64,000 bases of DNA, taken from positions 310,001-374,000 of the forward strand of contig WLWY01000003.1 in assembly GCA_012103325.1 (NCBI GenBank), read 5' to 3'. The DNA comes from Alphaproteobacteria bacterium (GTDB lineage Bacteria > Pseudomonadota > Alphaproteobacteria > UBA8366 > GCA-2717185). A model generated the notes under the pieces. That model searched no databases. It was not told the origin of the DNA and saw only the letters and a list, made by a program, of their open reading frames with translations. Below are positions 9,392-18,733 of the stretch, one piece after another; position 1 is the first letter of the stretch, and the number at the start of each line of letters is the position of its first letter. A program made the translations under genes and the position numbers.

Positions 9392-10886
9392 GCCAGGGGA
9401 GCAGTTCGTCGATCCGATTGATTTTATGGTCGGCGATACAGGCTAGCGTGTCGGTTAGCCAGGCCTGCGGATCGACGCCATTGAGTTTTGCTGTCTCGAT
9501 CAGCGTATAGGCGATGGCGGCTGATTTGCCGCCGGCCTCGGACCCCATGAAGAGATAATTCTTCCGCCCCAGGGCGATGGGCCGCATGGATCGCTCTGCG
9601 GTATTGTTGTCGAGTTCAAGAAAGCCGTGATCTAGATATGGTCGCAGCTTCTTCATGCGGGTCAGGGCGTAGCGAATAGCACCGGCTAAGGGTGATTTGC
9701 CGGATATCCGGGTCAATTGGGCATGCAGCCATGATTCCAGGTCGTCGAAGATTGGTTTTGATTGGCGCTGCCTGATCTTCACCCGTTGATCCGGCGATTG
9801 GCCCCGAACCTCCTTCTCGACGCCATAGAGTGTGGCGATACGTTTTATGGCTTCCTCGGCAATCGCCGATCCCTGAGCTTTGTGGATATCGACGAACTTG
9901 CGTCGGATATGGGCCATGCAGGCCACTTCCGTCACCTTGCCCGTGCGGTACAGGTCATTGAACCCCGCATAGCCATCGGCATGCATGAAGCCCGTGAAGT
10001 CCGCTAGATGTTCGCGCGGGCGAACGCCCTTCCTGTCGGACGAGAACTGATACCATGCGGCAGGATGCGCCTCTCCGGCCCAGGGTCGTTCATCGCGGAC
10101 ATAGGCCCAAAGCCGCGCGGTCCTGGTTTTACCGGAGCCTGGGGTCAGCATTTTTACCGGCGTATCATCGGCGAAGAGGGCCTGTCCCTTTAAAACATGG
10201 CGCGCGACGGCGTCCGCCAAAGGTTCCAACAGAGCCGTGGATTTGCCAACCCAATCGGCCAGGGTGGAGCGGTCCAGATCGATCCCCTCGCGCTGGAATA
10301 TCTGACTTTGCCGGTACAAAGGCGAATGATCGGCGTACTTGTTGACCAGCACATGGGCCAGTAGGCCAGGACCGGGCCGCCCGTGCTCAATCGGCCGCGA
10401 CGGCAGGGCTGCCTGATGGAACGTCTCACAGCAGGTGCAGGCCATGCGCGGGCGAACAATCCGGTTCACGACAAAACGTCCGGGGACATATTCCAGTTCC
10501 TCGGTGACATCGTCGCCAAGCGTTTTGAGCGCACCGCCGCATTCCCCACAGGCATCGCCCGGCGACAGTGTTGTCTCGTTGCGTGGGAGATGACCGGGCA
10601 GCGGTTTACGTTTGGGCTTGTCTTTTGGCGCTGCAGATTGATCTGCATTTGCATCGTCTGACGCGGGCTCCTGCGCGGACGCCGCAATCTCTTCGTCTTC
10701 CAGCGTCAACGCCAGTTGATCCAGAGCCTCCGAGCGCGACCCGAAGCGATGCTGGCGCATCCCGGCCAATTGGTGTTGGAGCTTCTCGATCAACACCGCC
10801 TGTGACTTCACTTCCGACGCCAGCGATGCCACCAGACCTTTTAATGCGGCAGGTTCATTCGGGAGGTTCTCAGCGTCGTCGAGCAT
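9375..10886 (-). CDS. tnpC: IS66 family transposase TnpC (copy A)
   Basis: The 503-aa DDE transposase of the element. N-terminal coiled coil ([20 protein letters not shown]), a zinc-finger region ([12 protein letters not shown] and later ACTCCETF), the [24 protein letters not shown] family motif (core [12 protein letters not shown]), the catalytic-domain segments [11 protein letters not shown] and [11 protein letters not shown], and the C-terminal [22 protein letters not shown] block with the catalytic Glu. It looks intact and should be active if expressed. It starts 73 bp after tnpB. Confidence 0.96.
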   Translation of the reverse strand: MLDDAENLPNEPAALKGLVASLASEVKSQAVLIEKLQHQLAGMRQHRFGSRSEALDQLALTLEDEEIAASAQEPASDDANADQSAAPKDKPKRKPLPGHLPRNETTLSPGDACGECGGALKTLGDDVTEELEYVPGRFVVNRIVRPRMACTCCETFHQAALPSRPIEHGRPGPGLLAHVLVNKYADHSPLYRQSQIFQREGIDLDRSTLADWVGKSTALLEPLADAVARHVLKGQALFADDTPVKMLTPGSGKTRTARLWAYVRDERPWAGEAHPAAWYQFSSDRKGVRPREHLADFTGFMHADGYAGFNDLYRTGKVTEVACMAHIRRKFVDIHKAQGSAIAEEAIKRIATLYGVEKEVRGQSPDQRVKIRQRQSKPIFDDLESWLHAQLTRISGKSPLAGAIRYALTRMKKLRPYLDHGFLELDNNTAERSMRPIALGRKNYLFMGSEAGGKSAAIAYTLIETAKLNGVDPQAWLTDTLACIADHKINRIDELLPWRYAQT

Positions 10887-10958
10887 GCCGGCAATCTATC
10901 AGCCGCCACCCCGCATGGGAATCCCCGGAAATTGACAACCCTTTGCTGTGAAACGACT

Positions 10959-11306
10959 TTACCCAGCCGTCAGGGGACGCCACGTTCGTTGTGGTATGCG
11001 CCAATCAATCCCTTCCAGCAGCATCGCCAATTGAGCCGGGGTCAGCGCAACCTTGCCCGCTTTCGCAGACGGCCAGACAAACCGTCCCTTCTCCAGACGC
11101 TTCGAGAACAGACATGCCCCTTGCCCGTCCCACCAGATCACCTTGATCAGATCGCCACGGCGACCCCGGAAGACGAACAGATGACCGCAATACGGCGCCG
11201 CCTTTAGAACCTTCTCTGTTTGCGCTGACAGCCCATTGAACCCCTTACGCATGTCCGTCACGCCGGCCGCAAGCCAAACCTTCGTGTTCGTGGGAACCGG
11301 GATCAT
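10959..11306 (-). CDS. tnpB: IS66 family accessory protein TnpB (copy A)
   Basis: Essential accessory protein of IS66 elements, mechanism unknown. The 115-aa product from [15 protein letters not shown] has the family hallmark [14 protein letters not shown], followed by [23 protein letters not shown]. The ATG at 11306 overlaps the tnpA stop (ATGA), which argues for coupled translation and for this start over one four codons upstream. Confidence 0.95.
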   Translation of the reverse strand: MIPVPTNTKVWLAAGVTDMRKGFNGLSAQTEKVLKAAPYCGHLFVFRGRRGDLIKVIWWDGQGACLFSKRLEKGRFVWPSAKAGKVALTPAQLAMLLEGIDWRIPQRTWRPLTAG

Positions 11307-11680
11307 CCCGACAAGCACCGGAGCAGACGTACGAGCGCTTCGGGATCGTAAGGGCCGCTAATGCTCAAGCGATGACCTCCGGCAAGCGTGACCTCGATCT
11401 TGCCTTCGTCACCAACAGGGCGCTCGGCTTCGTGCTCGACGTGACGCGCAATCTCAACCGGCAGGAAACAGGCGGCGTCATCGACCGTGTCACTTCCCGC
11501 AAACCGGGGATCTTTCAGCCAGTTGAAAACCTGATTGGCGTTCACATTGTAGCGCCGTGCAACCTGTGAAACCGAAACGCCCGCAAACCGCGTCTGTGCG
11601 CAAATCATCCGCTTCTCGTCTGCACTCCAGCGCCGACGCTTGCCCCGCTTCGCCACATCCTGATCCCCGTTAGTGTCCAC
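11303..11680 (-). CDS. tnpA: IS66 family TnpA (copy A)
   Basis: Small HTH protein of the element (125 aa). The helix-turn-helix is visible as [28 protein letters not shown]. The start codon is GTG at 11680 and lies inside a 28-bp palindrome, so initiation may be controlled by that structure. The product is identical to that of copy B. Confidence 0.92.
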   Translation of the reverse strand: MDTNGDQDVAKRGKRRRWSADEKRMICAQTRFAGVSVSQVARRYNVNANQVFNWLKDPRFAGSDTVDDAACFLPVEIARHVEHEAERPVGDEGKIEVTLAGGHRLSISGPYDPEALVRLLRCLSG

Positions 11681-11698
11681 CTAAACAAGTGGACACTA
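11671..11698. promoter_or_regulatory. palindrome over the IS66 tnpA start (copy A)
   Basis: TAGTGTCCAC and GTGGACACTA form a perfect 10-bp inverted repeat with an 8-base spacer. The right half contains the GTG start codon of tnpA in its antisense. It could be an operator for TnpA autoregulation or an RNA hairpin limiting translation; neither can be distinguished here. Confidence 0.5.
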
Positions 11699-11744
11699 AA
11701 CCTCACTTCTTCTGCACGGCAGAGCGGTCAGGCCGGACGCTTAC

Positions 11745-12658
11745 GCTGAAGTTGAAACAGCGTCACCTGAAATCCAGCATAGACCCCAATTGTGGCTGCA
11801 TTTTTCTCGTGGTATTTATTTTTTTGATTTCATTGGAGTGTTTTCGAAAATCCTCGGCTCGCTCTCGATAGCCAATTCTAAGATGCCCAAATCGATCTGC
11901 GCGCTGGACTAACCAAAGAGATCACTGGCCGCCCACCGCTCAGGCAATCAAAAATCCAGTACGGCTCTAGTGGTCCGACGGCTAGTGGTGACCCGTATCC
12001 CAGCAAAGTTAGCCTGTTGATTGTCAGTCAAGACGCGCGCTCTTCGAGATGTTCGAATGGGCGATTGGTTTGAACAGCAGCGTAGGCCTTAGCAACGGCG
12101 GGGATAAGCATCACCAACGCTAGAGGCGGCTTATCACGCTATATAGCTTACGTTGAACGTTTCGCTTTTTTGGATTCCCGTTTCGATCTCCTTCACTCAA
12201 GGCCGGAACGACGTGTCGATTTCAATCTATTGGGAGGTGTTGTTAGCGGTCGGAAACATCAACCTATCGCTTTACCGCAAGCACTTAAGAGCCGATTAAG
12301 GAGCCCTTCATCCGCATCGGCGCGACTCCAACTTCATGTGATGAGATCGGTCAGAACAACTATGGCTCCTAAATTGACTTCGTCCCTGTCGATATAATAG
12401 GAATCGCCAAAATTTGAGAGTACCTTAAATGTCCCGTTATATACCGCCATGTTTGGAATTATTCTTGTTTCAGGTATCTTCTAACAATGGGTGTTTCGAA
12501 AAATTTTGCGCTAGCCTGTGATGCGACTTGGAGTGGGTATGCTCAGAAGTTTTTTCCATGACGACCGCATGATCAACCGCACCTTACTAACAACGTCATA
12601 GCGTTAGTTGCAATTACCGGCAATTAAGTCAAAGACAGCTTCACCGGACAGCTAGGAA
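11745..12658. other. 914 bp without a recognisable gene
   Basis: AT-richer accessory DNA between IS66 copy A and the small gene at 12659. Short open frames exist on both strands, but none has a ribosome site, a known motif or biased codon use. I see no tRNA, no attachment-site repeat and no convincing transposase remnant. Probably decayed sequence. Confidence 0.6.
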
Positions 12659-12943
12659 TTATTTTCCCCGGGTAGTGATGCGCTTCGAATAAGCTTCGAA
12701 GAACGCCTCCAGCGCAAGCAACCGTGGCCCCTCATGAAGTAAGGTATCGCAATGGGCTTTGATCGTCACAGTATATTGAACATGGGGAATTCCAAGAAAG
12801 TCTTCGACAATCGATAAAACTTTCGCGGTTTTTACCCCTCTGTCTGAATCGATGCATTTGAATTGCTCGCCGACGGCTATAGGGGCTCTACGTCGCCGTA
12901 GCCGGGATATTCGTTCTAAAAGAAAATTATCTTGCAAGCTCAT
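12659..12943 (-). CDS. small basic protein of unknown function
   Basis: 94 aa, not assigned to a family. N-terminal half is rich in Arg (LLERISRLRRRRAPIAVGEQF), followed by a mixed alpha/beta-looking region with CIDSDRGVKTAKVLSIVEDF and a helical C-terminus (RLLALEAFFEAYSKRI). It is probably a real gene because an excellent ribosome site, GGGAGGTGG, lies 5 bases before the ATG. An OmpR-like direct repeat (13054-13070) sits about 110 bp upstream. It could be a small regulatory or adaptor protein tied to the nearby signalling genes, but this is only positional inference. Confidence 0.6.
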   Translation of the reverse strand: MSLQDNFLLERISRLRRRRAPIAVGEQFKCIDSDRGVKTAKVLSIVEDFLGIPHVQYTVTIKAHCDTLLHEGPRLLALEAFFEAYSKRITTRGK

Positions 12944-13053
12944 AACACCACCTCCCTGCCCACAATCTTACATAGTGGGTATCGCGTGAACGTGAAATAG
13001 AGCATATGATTCGCGAGAATATACAGTTGCGACAGAATTAATTAGTCATTCGA

Positions 13054-13070
13054 TTGCAAATTTGTGCAAA
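13054..13070 (-). promoter_or_regulatory. direct-repeat operator-like site, copy 1
   Basis: On the minus strand this reads TTTGCACAAATTTGCAA, a perfect TTTGCA repeat with a 10-bp period. Such spacing suits winged-helix response regulators of the OmpR/PhoB type. It lies upstream of the minus-strand gene at 12659-12943. Three related sites occur at 14036, 17913 and 19569. Confidence 0.4.
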
Positions 13071-13148
13071 TAGCGAACTGGTTTCTGCTTCGATTGAATA
13101 GTTTTTCTAACAGGGAGACCGCTGTATATTTCTAGGCACGAGATTACG

Positions 13149-13337
13149 TTAGCCAACTACTTTTGCATAAAGGCCATAGCGGAAACGAAGTACCGCCGCA
13201 GTCGGACGATTAAGGGAAAGCTGTGTATCGTTGAAAATTCTGACGCAGACGAATCGTTCTCGCTCGCGGGGCCAGACACATTCGATTGGATTGAGTTCGT
13301 GTGGTGGGGTGGATCTTTGGCCGATGGAAAAGGCCAC
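13149..13337 (-). pseudogene. IS630-family transposase remnant (C-terminal part)
   Basis: A minus-strand frame contains TPPHELNPIECVW followed by RERERFVCVRIFNDT, which resembles the PELNPIERVW...LRERF segment near the C-terminus of IS630 transposases, and ends in a degraded match to the family's LCSYPW..KV end. Upstream DDE motifs and terminal repeats are not seen. It is a decayed fragment at best, useful as a sign that this stretch is a graveyard of insertions. Confidence 0.4.
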
Positions 13338-13596
13338 TCAATCTTCCTTTGTTATGACGAACGACAATACAGCGAAACGCATGGCGTCCGCCCCAGCAAC
13401 TCGCACTGCTTCCGCAGGGCTAATATCGGCGAGGGATTTCGCTATCTCATATAGGCGCCACGAAATCTGACTGATCGCGTGGTTGCCGAATTCCGATCAG
13501 CGGAAGTCCTCACAGATTGTTGTACCTGCGAAAGGGCCTCATAATTGTCCCATGTTGGGACAACGTTCTTTCCTTTTATGAAAACGCACTGCCGGT

Positions 13597-13882
13597 TTAA
13601 GAGGCAGTCGCAACGTCGTCAGTCCGCAGATTAACGCCAGTCGTATCTACGAAGACGATGCCATTTTGTTCCAAGGCCTGTTGTACCGACCTCTGAGTGC
13701 TGACCAATGTGTCTTTGTCCGCCTCGATCCGCTTTACGGTGGCAATCAACACGAGCTTCCTGTGCTAGTCTCTCCGCGGTCCATCTTAACAGGATACGGG
13801 CGGCCGCAATCTGTCTGCCAGTTATATGTTTCAGTCGCTTTACCAGCAGGGTGCGAGCTACCGCAACCTGTCCTTCAGTCAT
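13597..13882 (-). pseudogene. frameshifted XRE-type HTH regulator
   Basis: The first frame reads ITGRQIAAARILLRWTAERL then AQEARV, the start of a short XRE-family HTH protein (usual form: ITGRQIRAARALLGWSQEDLA). Coherent protein continues one base away as IATVKRIEADKDTLVSTQ, then QALEQNGIVFVDT, to a TAA at 13597, exactly as in intact relatives (ATVKRIE and the LE..GIEF end). One extra base near the codon after ARV explains the break. The gene is therefore a recent or moderate-age frameshift mutant, unless a sequencing error is responsible. Its target is unknown. Confidence 0.7.
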
Positions 13883-14035
13883 ATGGTATCAGTTTTTCGG
13901 CATTTTGATGACGATCATCAGCGTTGCGTGATTACGACCGATCATCGTCTTCAGTTCTCATAATCCCGTTGACACAACTCAATACCACCAAATTTTACAA
14001 TATTTTGACGAACCTAGTACCAATTTTATCAAAAT

Positions 14036-14052
14036 ACAAAATTTGTGTAAAG
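14036..14052 (-). promoter_or_regulatory. direct-repeat operator-like site, copy 2
   Basis: Minus strand CTTTACACAAATTTTGT, a weaker version of the TTTRCA-N4-TTTGCA pattern. It sits about 150 bp upstream of the broken HTH gene. Confidence 0.3.
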
Positions 14053-14239
14053 ATTGCGAACATAAGTAAGTGCAAAAAATTAACAGTCAGGCGTATTGGT
14101 TATCGTGAACTATCAGTATCTCATGAGTTGATCAGCCCCCCTTTGCGCGAGCCAAAAACTCCAAACGATCCAATCCGTTCATCACTCTGACTGCATATTA
14201 ACTAATTGATATATAACATTATATACATATGAGATATGC

Positions 14240-14396
14240 GAACGAACATTGACGCCGCGACTAGCTCGCTAGTCGCTCTGCTCCAATACACTGGCGTGAC
14301 GACAGGCCTTGCGACGGTTCGGCCCTGAGCTAACAGAACCTCCGTCTTGCGGAGATGGTGAATGGCGTGCTCAACCGCAATTCGTTTATTCGACAT
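14240..14396 (-). pseudogene. IS3-family OrfA remnant, frameshifted
   Basis: From the ATG at 14396 the frame gives KRIAVEHAIHHLRKTEVLLAQGRTVA, shown here in part as HHLRKTEVLLAQGRTVA, which matches the start of IS3-group OrfA proteins (HLREAEVLLSQGKTVAEAC). The match then continues in another frame as KACRHASVLEQSD, matching EACRHIGVTEQTY. So the HTH region is present but broken by a shift of reading frame. No OrfB or terminal repeats are visible nearby. Confidence 0.55.
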
Positions 14397-14848
14397 CTGG
14401 TGAGTTCCTTTTCAATACGATCCAGACACCTGTCTCTAACTCAGCAAATCGAGCTCGCGATGGGGGGAAGGTCAAGGACGGTGCGACAGGGCTGCATTTC
14501 GCCCCGAAATGCAGATGACCTTGCTGTCAAAATCTATCAGGCGACGGCACGACTGGATAAAATGCGCAAAATAGGGTGTAAGGCACGGCCAGCCTACTGG
14601 CCGATCAATGGCCCTCACGTTGAGTTGAGCACAACGCAAGAGGGATAACATAAAAGAATTTTCGCACGTTGGCAGCCTTGAACTCGGTTAGGCTTTAAGG
14701 CCTGAGACTTTCAGCCATCGGAACAGAACCTTACCGAACATTATTCGTATCAACACCAATAGGACATCTTCACGGCAACATTTAAGCCTGCTAACGAACG
14801 CAAGATTGAACTGTCTTCATATCGTGCCCACCACGAAGCTCGCCAGCT
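14397..14848. other. about 450 bp with no confident gene
   Basis: A plus-strand frame around 14490-14645 has a protein-like stretch (AVKIYQATARLDKMRKIG then ARPAYWP) that faintly recalls DUF6362-type phage proteins, but it has no ribosome site and is short. I treat it as possible decayed coding sequence and do not call a gene. Confidence 0.35.
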
Positions 14849-15238
14849 TCATCCCCTTTTTTGGAGCTGATTCTCGGCATGCCGCACCACCTCGAGGATA
14901 TGATCGACATCGAAGGGCTTCGGAATAAACTCCAAAACCCCCAAGTCGGAAGCTCTAATCGCCTGTTCAGTTGTGCAGTGGCCCGTAATTACAATTACTT
15001 CCAGCTGACGCTCTTCGCTTTGATCTGATCTCGCAGCTTTGATCATTTCAAAACCACCATGATTTGGCATCTGCAAATCGGTCAAAATAATAGAAACATC
15101 AGGATTGCTGCGAAGAATATTGATTCCTTCTTTGCCGCTATTCGCTGAGAGGCAGTCGAAACCTTCCTTACTCAAAGACTCTGTCAATTCGTCACGGATT
15201 GCCGCCTCATCATCTACAATCAAAAGCGTACTAACCAT
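14849..15238 (-). CDS. single-domain response regulator
   Basis: 129-aa CheY-like receiver: acidic pair in LLIVDDEAAIRDELTE, phospho-acceptor Asp54 in IILTDLQMPNHGG, Thr in VIVITGHCT, Lys in FIPKPFDVDHI. No output domain. It lies 170 bp downstream of a PAS histidine kinase on the same strand and is the most likely direct phosphoryl acceptor of that kinase, together with the receiver at 16710-17243. It probably acts by protein contact or as a phosphate sink. Confidence 0.9.
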   Translation of the reverse strand: MVSTLLIVDDEAAIRDELTESLSKEGFDCLSANSGKEGINILRSNPDVSIILTDLQMPNHGGFEMIKAARSDQSEERQLEVIVITGHCTTEQAIRASDLGVLEFIPKPFDVDHILEVVRHAENQLQKRG

Positions 15239-15409
15239 CCTTACCTCTTGTCCGTGCGACTATTATTTTATGAGGAGATACTGTTCCAATCACCTCAGGG
15301 AAACGTTTGCCGATATTAATATCAATCATTTTAGCACTTTTGTGCCGGCGATTTTACCGTCAGCACGTCAAATATTCGTGATGTTGACTCTAGTCTTCGC
15401 GCGGTGCGT

Positions 15410-16672
15410 CTAACCGGCTTGCCCGGTCACGGGCGCGGCAGCCGTTATTCTATCGTAGCGTGGTAAGGAAACCAAAAATTTCGCACCCTGGGTTGTATTA
15501 GATACCGCTATGCTACCTCCCATCTGGCTGACAATACTGTCGGTTACAGACAACCCAAGCCCAGTTCCCTCGCCTGCTTCCTTCGTGGTAAAGAAAGGTT
15601 CGAAAATACTACCGATAATCCCTTCGGAAATACCGCCCCCTGTATCCTCAACGGCTATCTGAACCATACAATCATCAATAGATTTAACTTCCACCCAAAT
15701 TTTCTTTATTCTCGCTTGGTGATGACTCGAAGTTAAAGCGTCTCGCGCATTCGTCAAAAGATTCAGTACAACCTGCTCAGCCTGCACCTTATGACCGATA
15801 ACAAAAATATGTTGATCAGGTAAATTGAGCTCAACTTCGATTTCTAGAAGCCTGAATTGTTCGCCGATCAAATCAAGCGCATCAAGAATTACGTCGCTCA
15901 GATCGACTTCTGAAGGAATTTCCGACACTTTTCGGGCGAACATCTGCATATGATCAATGATCGTCGCCGCGCGCTCAGTCTGAGCTGAAATTCTTTCGAG
16001 TTTTTCCAATAGATACCCAGGTTCGGCAGCACCTTTATGAATTCTACGCGAGGCATTCCCAGCAGCCATTCGAATAACGTTTAAAGGTTGCTTCAGTTCA
16101 TGTGCCACGCTCGTTGCCATCTCGCCAAGCACCGCGAGCTTAGACGCCTGAGCGACTTGCACATCAGTCCGCTTCCTTTCGGTGACATCTTGACAGACAC
16201 CGAAGACACCAGTGACATTACCAAAGTTGTCTTTGCGTGATACTGTGTTCAAAAGAAAGTCAAGTCGTTTTCCAAATTTTCCTTGGAGTACAATTTCTAT
16301 ATTCTCTGCTTCTTTTTCTAATAACGTTTGATCAAAAACATATTCTATCGAACTTTTGTAAGCATCCGTGACAAAGACATCGACTAATTTTTGACCTAAC
16401 GTCTCTTCCTTCTGAAATCCGGTAATCCGTTCCGCTTGGCGATTCCATTCGCTAATCCGCCCCTCACTGTCAACACAGAAAATTAGCGCGTTCGCTGAAT
16501 CGATTAGATAAAACAAATTTTCTACAACCAAATCTTTCTTTTCAGACATCTTCGGTTGTTTTTTATTCCATTCGAAAATCGTAGAATCCGAAAAGGAATC
16601 GCTGTACGGATTCAGAAACATAAAAAATTTAGAAAACTGTGTTATAGTTTTCACGTGTGTAAACCTTCTCAC
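15410..16672 (-). CDS. PAS-domain sensor histidine kinase
   Basis: Cytosolic-looking kinase of 420 aa (no clear membrane helix). A PAS domain (residues about 50-165; GRISEWNRQAERITGF, then GVFGVCQDVTERK) precedes the dimerisation/phospho-acceptor domain with His191 in ATSVAHELKQPLNVIRMA, and the HATPase domain with N box (LLTNARDAL), G1 (AVEDTGGGISEG), F box (IFEPFFTTKEAGEGTGLGLS) and G2. The HELKQPL box resembles NtrB/FixL-like kinases. The start shown is GTG at 16672; ATG at 16549 (MSEKKDLV) is a plausible alternative and would remove 41 poorly conserved residues. It sits between two receiver genes and is the only kinase in the window. Confidence 0.93.
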   Translation of the reverse strand: MRRFTHVKTITQFSKFFMFLNPYSDSFSDSTIFEWNKKQPKMSEKKDLVVENLFYLIDSANALIFCVDSEGRISEWNRQAERITGFQKEETLGQKLVDVFVTDAYKSSIEYVFDQTLLEKEAENIEIVLQGKFGKRLDFLLNTVSRKDNFGNVTGVFGVCQDVTERKRTDVQVAQASKLAVLGEMATSVAHELKQPLNVIRMAAGNASRRIHKGAAEPGYLLEKLERISAQTERAATIIDHMQMFARKVSEIPSEVDLSDVILDALDLIGEQFRLLEIEVELNLPDQHIFVIGHKVQAEQVVLNLLTNARDALTSSHHQARIKKIWVEVKSIDDCMVQIAVEDTGGGISEGIIGSIFEPFFTTKEAGEGTGLGLSVTDSIVSQMGGSIAVSNTTQGAKFLVSLPRYDRITAAAPVTGQAG

Positions 16673-16709
16673 GGTCTTTTAAGTTTTCGATCATCATAAC
16701 ATTCCTTTA

Positions 16710-17243
16710 TTATTTATATCCCAAATGCGCATTTCGTAGTTCTTTTTTTTCGAGATACTTATCAAAATAATACTTTTCTCTTTGCTCCTTGAGGACGTTT
16801 TTTACGCGGCGTACAGTATCCAACAAAATTTCTGCGGAAATAGGTTTGGCTATGAACTCCAGGGTTCCTATATTGATAGCGCTGACCTCTTCTTGGTGGA
16901 CGGCAACTTGCCCTGTCAAAACAATCGCCGAAAGACTACGACCGTTGGGAACGATACTCCTTGCACATCTCAACATCTCTAGCCCGTCCATTCCCGGCAT
17001 TCGAATATCAACAATAATTAAGTCAATGTTCGGATTCTTTGCCAATACATTTAACGCGGTTCGAGCGTCCGTAGCCGTCTCTATCAAGTAACCTTCCTCT
17101 GTCAGTAGTTCACTCAACTCATCTACTGTTTGCCATTCGTCATCGACAATCAGCAGGTTCGGTTGTGGTTTATTGTTATCGCTCTTTCGATTTTCCCCGA
17201 AGATCGGATTGTCGAAAATCATGGGTTCTTGCTTCTGACTCAT
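16710..17243 (-). CDS. response regulator, receiver with long N-terminal leader
   Basis: 177 aa. About 27 polar residues precede a receiver domain: LLIVDDEWQTVDELSELL, phospho-acceptor Asp79 in LIIVDIRMPGMDG, Thr in AIVLTGQVA, Lys in FIAKPISAE. The C-terminal 30 residues are highly charged and probably helical (KNVLKEQREKYYFDKYLEKK), not a known DNA-binding domain. It lies 37 bp upstream of the kinase on the same strand, so the two are likely in one transcript. Confidence 0.88.
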   Translation of the reverse strand: MSQKQEPMIFDNPIFGENRKSDNNKPQPNLLIVDDEWQTVDELSELLTEEGYLIETATDARTALNVLAKNPNIDLIIVDIRMPGMDGLEMLRCARSIVPNGRSLSAIVLTGQVAVHQEEVSAINIGTLEFIAKPISAEILLDTVRRVKNVLKEQREKYYFDKYLEKKELRNAHLGYK

Positions 17244-17465
17244 AGGACTTCCTCACGTTTCGTCTATTTTCGAAGGCAAGGGCCGCTTTAATACCAAAGG
17301 GCTGATTAAACTCTAATACGTAGCCAATAACTGAGGATACACAGGTGCCTGGCAGAGAACTCATCGGTCGCTCCGGTAGCTGCGGCCTGGGATATTTGGG
17401 TATGGTAAATACTGGAAAAATTCAATTTTTTGTGAACCGCAAATGTAGTCCAGGGTTGGGTCCGA

Positions 17466-17672
17466 TTAATCAAGGAAATCGTCTTTTTTATTAATGGGTT
17501 GTTTGAAATCGTAAAAAAGATAAAACCCAATTTCTTTCGTCTCTTGTGTTGTGCGACATCTGATACAATGTCGTGTCTTTTGGACGCCAGCTGGGTGTGC
17601 GAGATCAGCTTGGCATTCCTTCTCTGAATCCTGATTGCAGTATTCTTTCTTGCGTACATCAAATCCACCCAC
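17466..17672 (-). CDS. possible small Cys-rich protein
   Basis: 68 aa from a GTG start, family not recognised. Four Cys occur as YCNQDSEKEC and HCIRC, a spacing that could bind one zinc ion, followed by an aromatic-rich stretch (GFYLFYDFKQP). There is no strong ribosome site, and the overlapping frame one base away is open for 125 codons, so this is a candidate only. A direct-repeat site at 17913 lies upstream. Confidence 0.35.
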   Translation of the reverse strand: MGGFDVRKKEYCNQDSEKECQADLAHPAGVQKTRHCIRCRTTQETKEIGFYLFYDFKQPINKKDDFLD

Positions 17673-17683
17673 GTCCCATTCAA

Positions 17684-18004
17684 AGTTTACTTATTTAATC
17701 TTAAGGTTGCATATTTTATCTTTGCGTCTATTTAGTGTATATTCCAATTCAATACACATTGCTCAATGATGCTAATACGATCTTTAACGATACCAATTAT
17801 ATCATATAGTGCCTAATTATCTCACTAACAATCTTTTTTTGCACTTGATGCGAGTATAGCTTTACCGCTCACGAAATTGTGTGTTAATTTGCATGTATAT
17901 TTATGGAAATTATTGCAAATTTGTGTGTAAAGCTTTCGCCTTACGTATTTTTTAAGTATGTTGAATCTTGTTAGTTCGTAATCGATTGGTCAAATTGAGT
18001 CGTG
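17684..18004. promoter_or_regulatory. AT-rich divergent control region
   Basis: About 320 very AT-rich bases between the minus-strand receiver/kinase group and the plus-strand OmpR-type regulator. It contains the operator-like site at 17913-17932, about 75 bp before the regulator start, and several TATAAT-like stretches (for example tatatagt near 17810), none decisive. Confidence 0.45.
17913..17932 (-). promoter_or_regulatory. direct-repeat operator-like site, copy 3
   Basis: Minus strand CTTTACACACAAATTTGCAA. The two TTTRCA half-sites are 2 bp further apart than in the other copies. Its place just upstream of the OmpR-type regulator gene at 18005 would fit autoregulation by that protein. 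Confidence 0.4.
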
Positions 18005-18733
18005 ATGAAACCAACAATTATGGTCCTTGAAGACGATGCGCTTATTCTCGGCGAAATTCGAGAGATGTTGGCGCTTGAAGGCTATGAAACGATAACTTCC
18101 TGCACTACGGCAAACTTTTGGGATACGACTCAGCGTCATCGTATAGACCTATTTCTAATTGACTTGATGCTCCCCGATGGAAATGGGTTACGTATCGCAA
18201 AGTCCTTACGGCAGCAATCTGATGTCGGAATAATTATATTGACGGGAAAGTCAGAAGAAATGGACCGAGTAATCGGACTTGAGGTTGGCGCGGATGACTA
18301 TGTAACAAAACCGTACAGTCCCCGCGAACTCTCTGCGCGGATTGCTAATGTTCTCCGTCGGACACGGCATTTTGCGCACCCACGTCGCGCGCCGGGAGAG
18401 TTTGACACTGGTGGTGATGTTGTTGGATTTTCAAGATGGAAACTATACACCCAAATGAGAGAGCTTTGGACGGACGAAAATGAGTTCATCCATTTGACAA
18501 CATCTGAGTATGAGTTACTGCTAACTTTTTTGCGAAATCCAAATAGGGTACTCGAACGTGATTTCTTGCTAGATAGCATCCACGGTCGAGAATGGGAAGG
18601 GTATGATCGCACGATTGACGGCTTAGTTAGCCGGTTACGAAGAAAGCTCTGCCTACCTGATAACCAAACTCCATTGATAAAAACGGTCAGAAATGCCGGC
18701 TATATTTTTGGTTGCAATGTTTCTTTTGCTTAG
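18005..18733 (+). CDS. OmpR/PhoB-family response regulator
   Basis: 242-aa two-domain DNA-binding regulator. Receiver: LEDDALILGEIREML, phospho-acceptor Asp in FLIDLMLPDGNG (residue 53 from this start), Thr in IIILTGKSEE, Lys in YVTKPYSPREL. Winged helix: HLTTSEYELLLTFLRNP, LLDSIHGREW, YDRTIDGLVSRLRRKL and the wing KTVRNAGYIFGC. An in-frame GTG directly precedes the ATG; the ATG has a GAG ribosome site 6 bases away. No kinase is directly attached. It is the only DNA-binding receiver in the cluster and the natural candidate for recognising the TTTRCA repeats. Its 3' end overlaps the convergent receiver gene by 4 bases. Confidence 0.95.
   Translation: MKPTIMVLEDDALILGEIREMLALEGYETITSCTTANFWDTTQRHRIDLFLIDLMLPDGNGLRIAKSLRQQSDVGIIILTGKSEEMDRVIGLEVGADDYVTKPYSPRELSARIANVLRRTRHFAHPRRAPGEFDTGGDVVGFSRWKLYTQMRELWTDENEFIHLTTSEYELLLTFLRNPNRVLERDFLLDSIHGREWEGYDRTIDGLVSRLRRKLCLPDNQTPLIKTVRNAGYIFGCNVSFA

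Larger units (their letters stand above)
9324..11744 (-). mobile_element. IS66-family insertion sequence, copy A (2,421 bp)
   Basis: Ends are imperfect inverted repeats beginning GTGAGCGTCCGG (tnpC side, 9324) and GTAAGCGTCCGG (tnpA side, 11744). Inside are the three IS66 genes tnpA, tnpB and tnpC on the minus strand. Copy B at 48560-50980 has the same length and encodes identical proteins in inverted orientation. The 8 bases outside the two ends (gaatctac and gctgaagt) differ, so the 8-bp target duplication expected for IS66 is absent. That suggests recombination after insertion. Confidence 0.95.

Noticed and set aside
12170..12397. Plus-strand frame of 75 codons in the gene-free stretch after IS66 copy A
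   Set aside because: No ribosome site, Ser/Arg-rich composition and no recognisable motif.
13054..13070. Sigma-54 promoter reading of the TTGCAAATTTGTG motif
   Set aside because: On the complementary strand a sigma-54 site needs GG and GC elements 10 bp apart (TGGCAC-N5-TTGC). The spacing here is one short and the GG is missing.
14490..14648. Possible DUF6362-like protein (YQATARLDKMRKIG)
   Set aside because: Resemblance is weak, there is no ribosome site, and the frame runs through decayed DNA.
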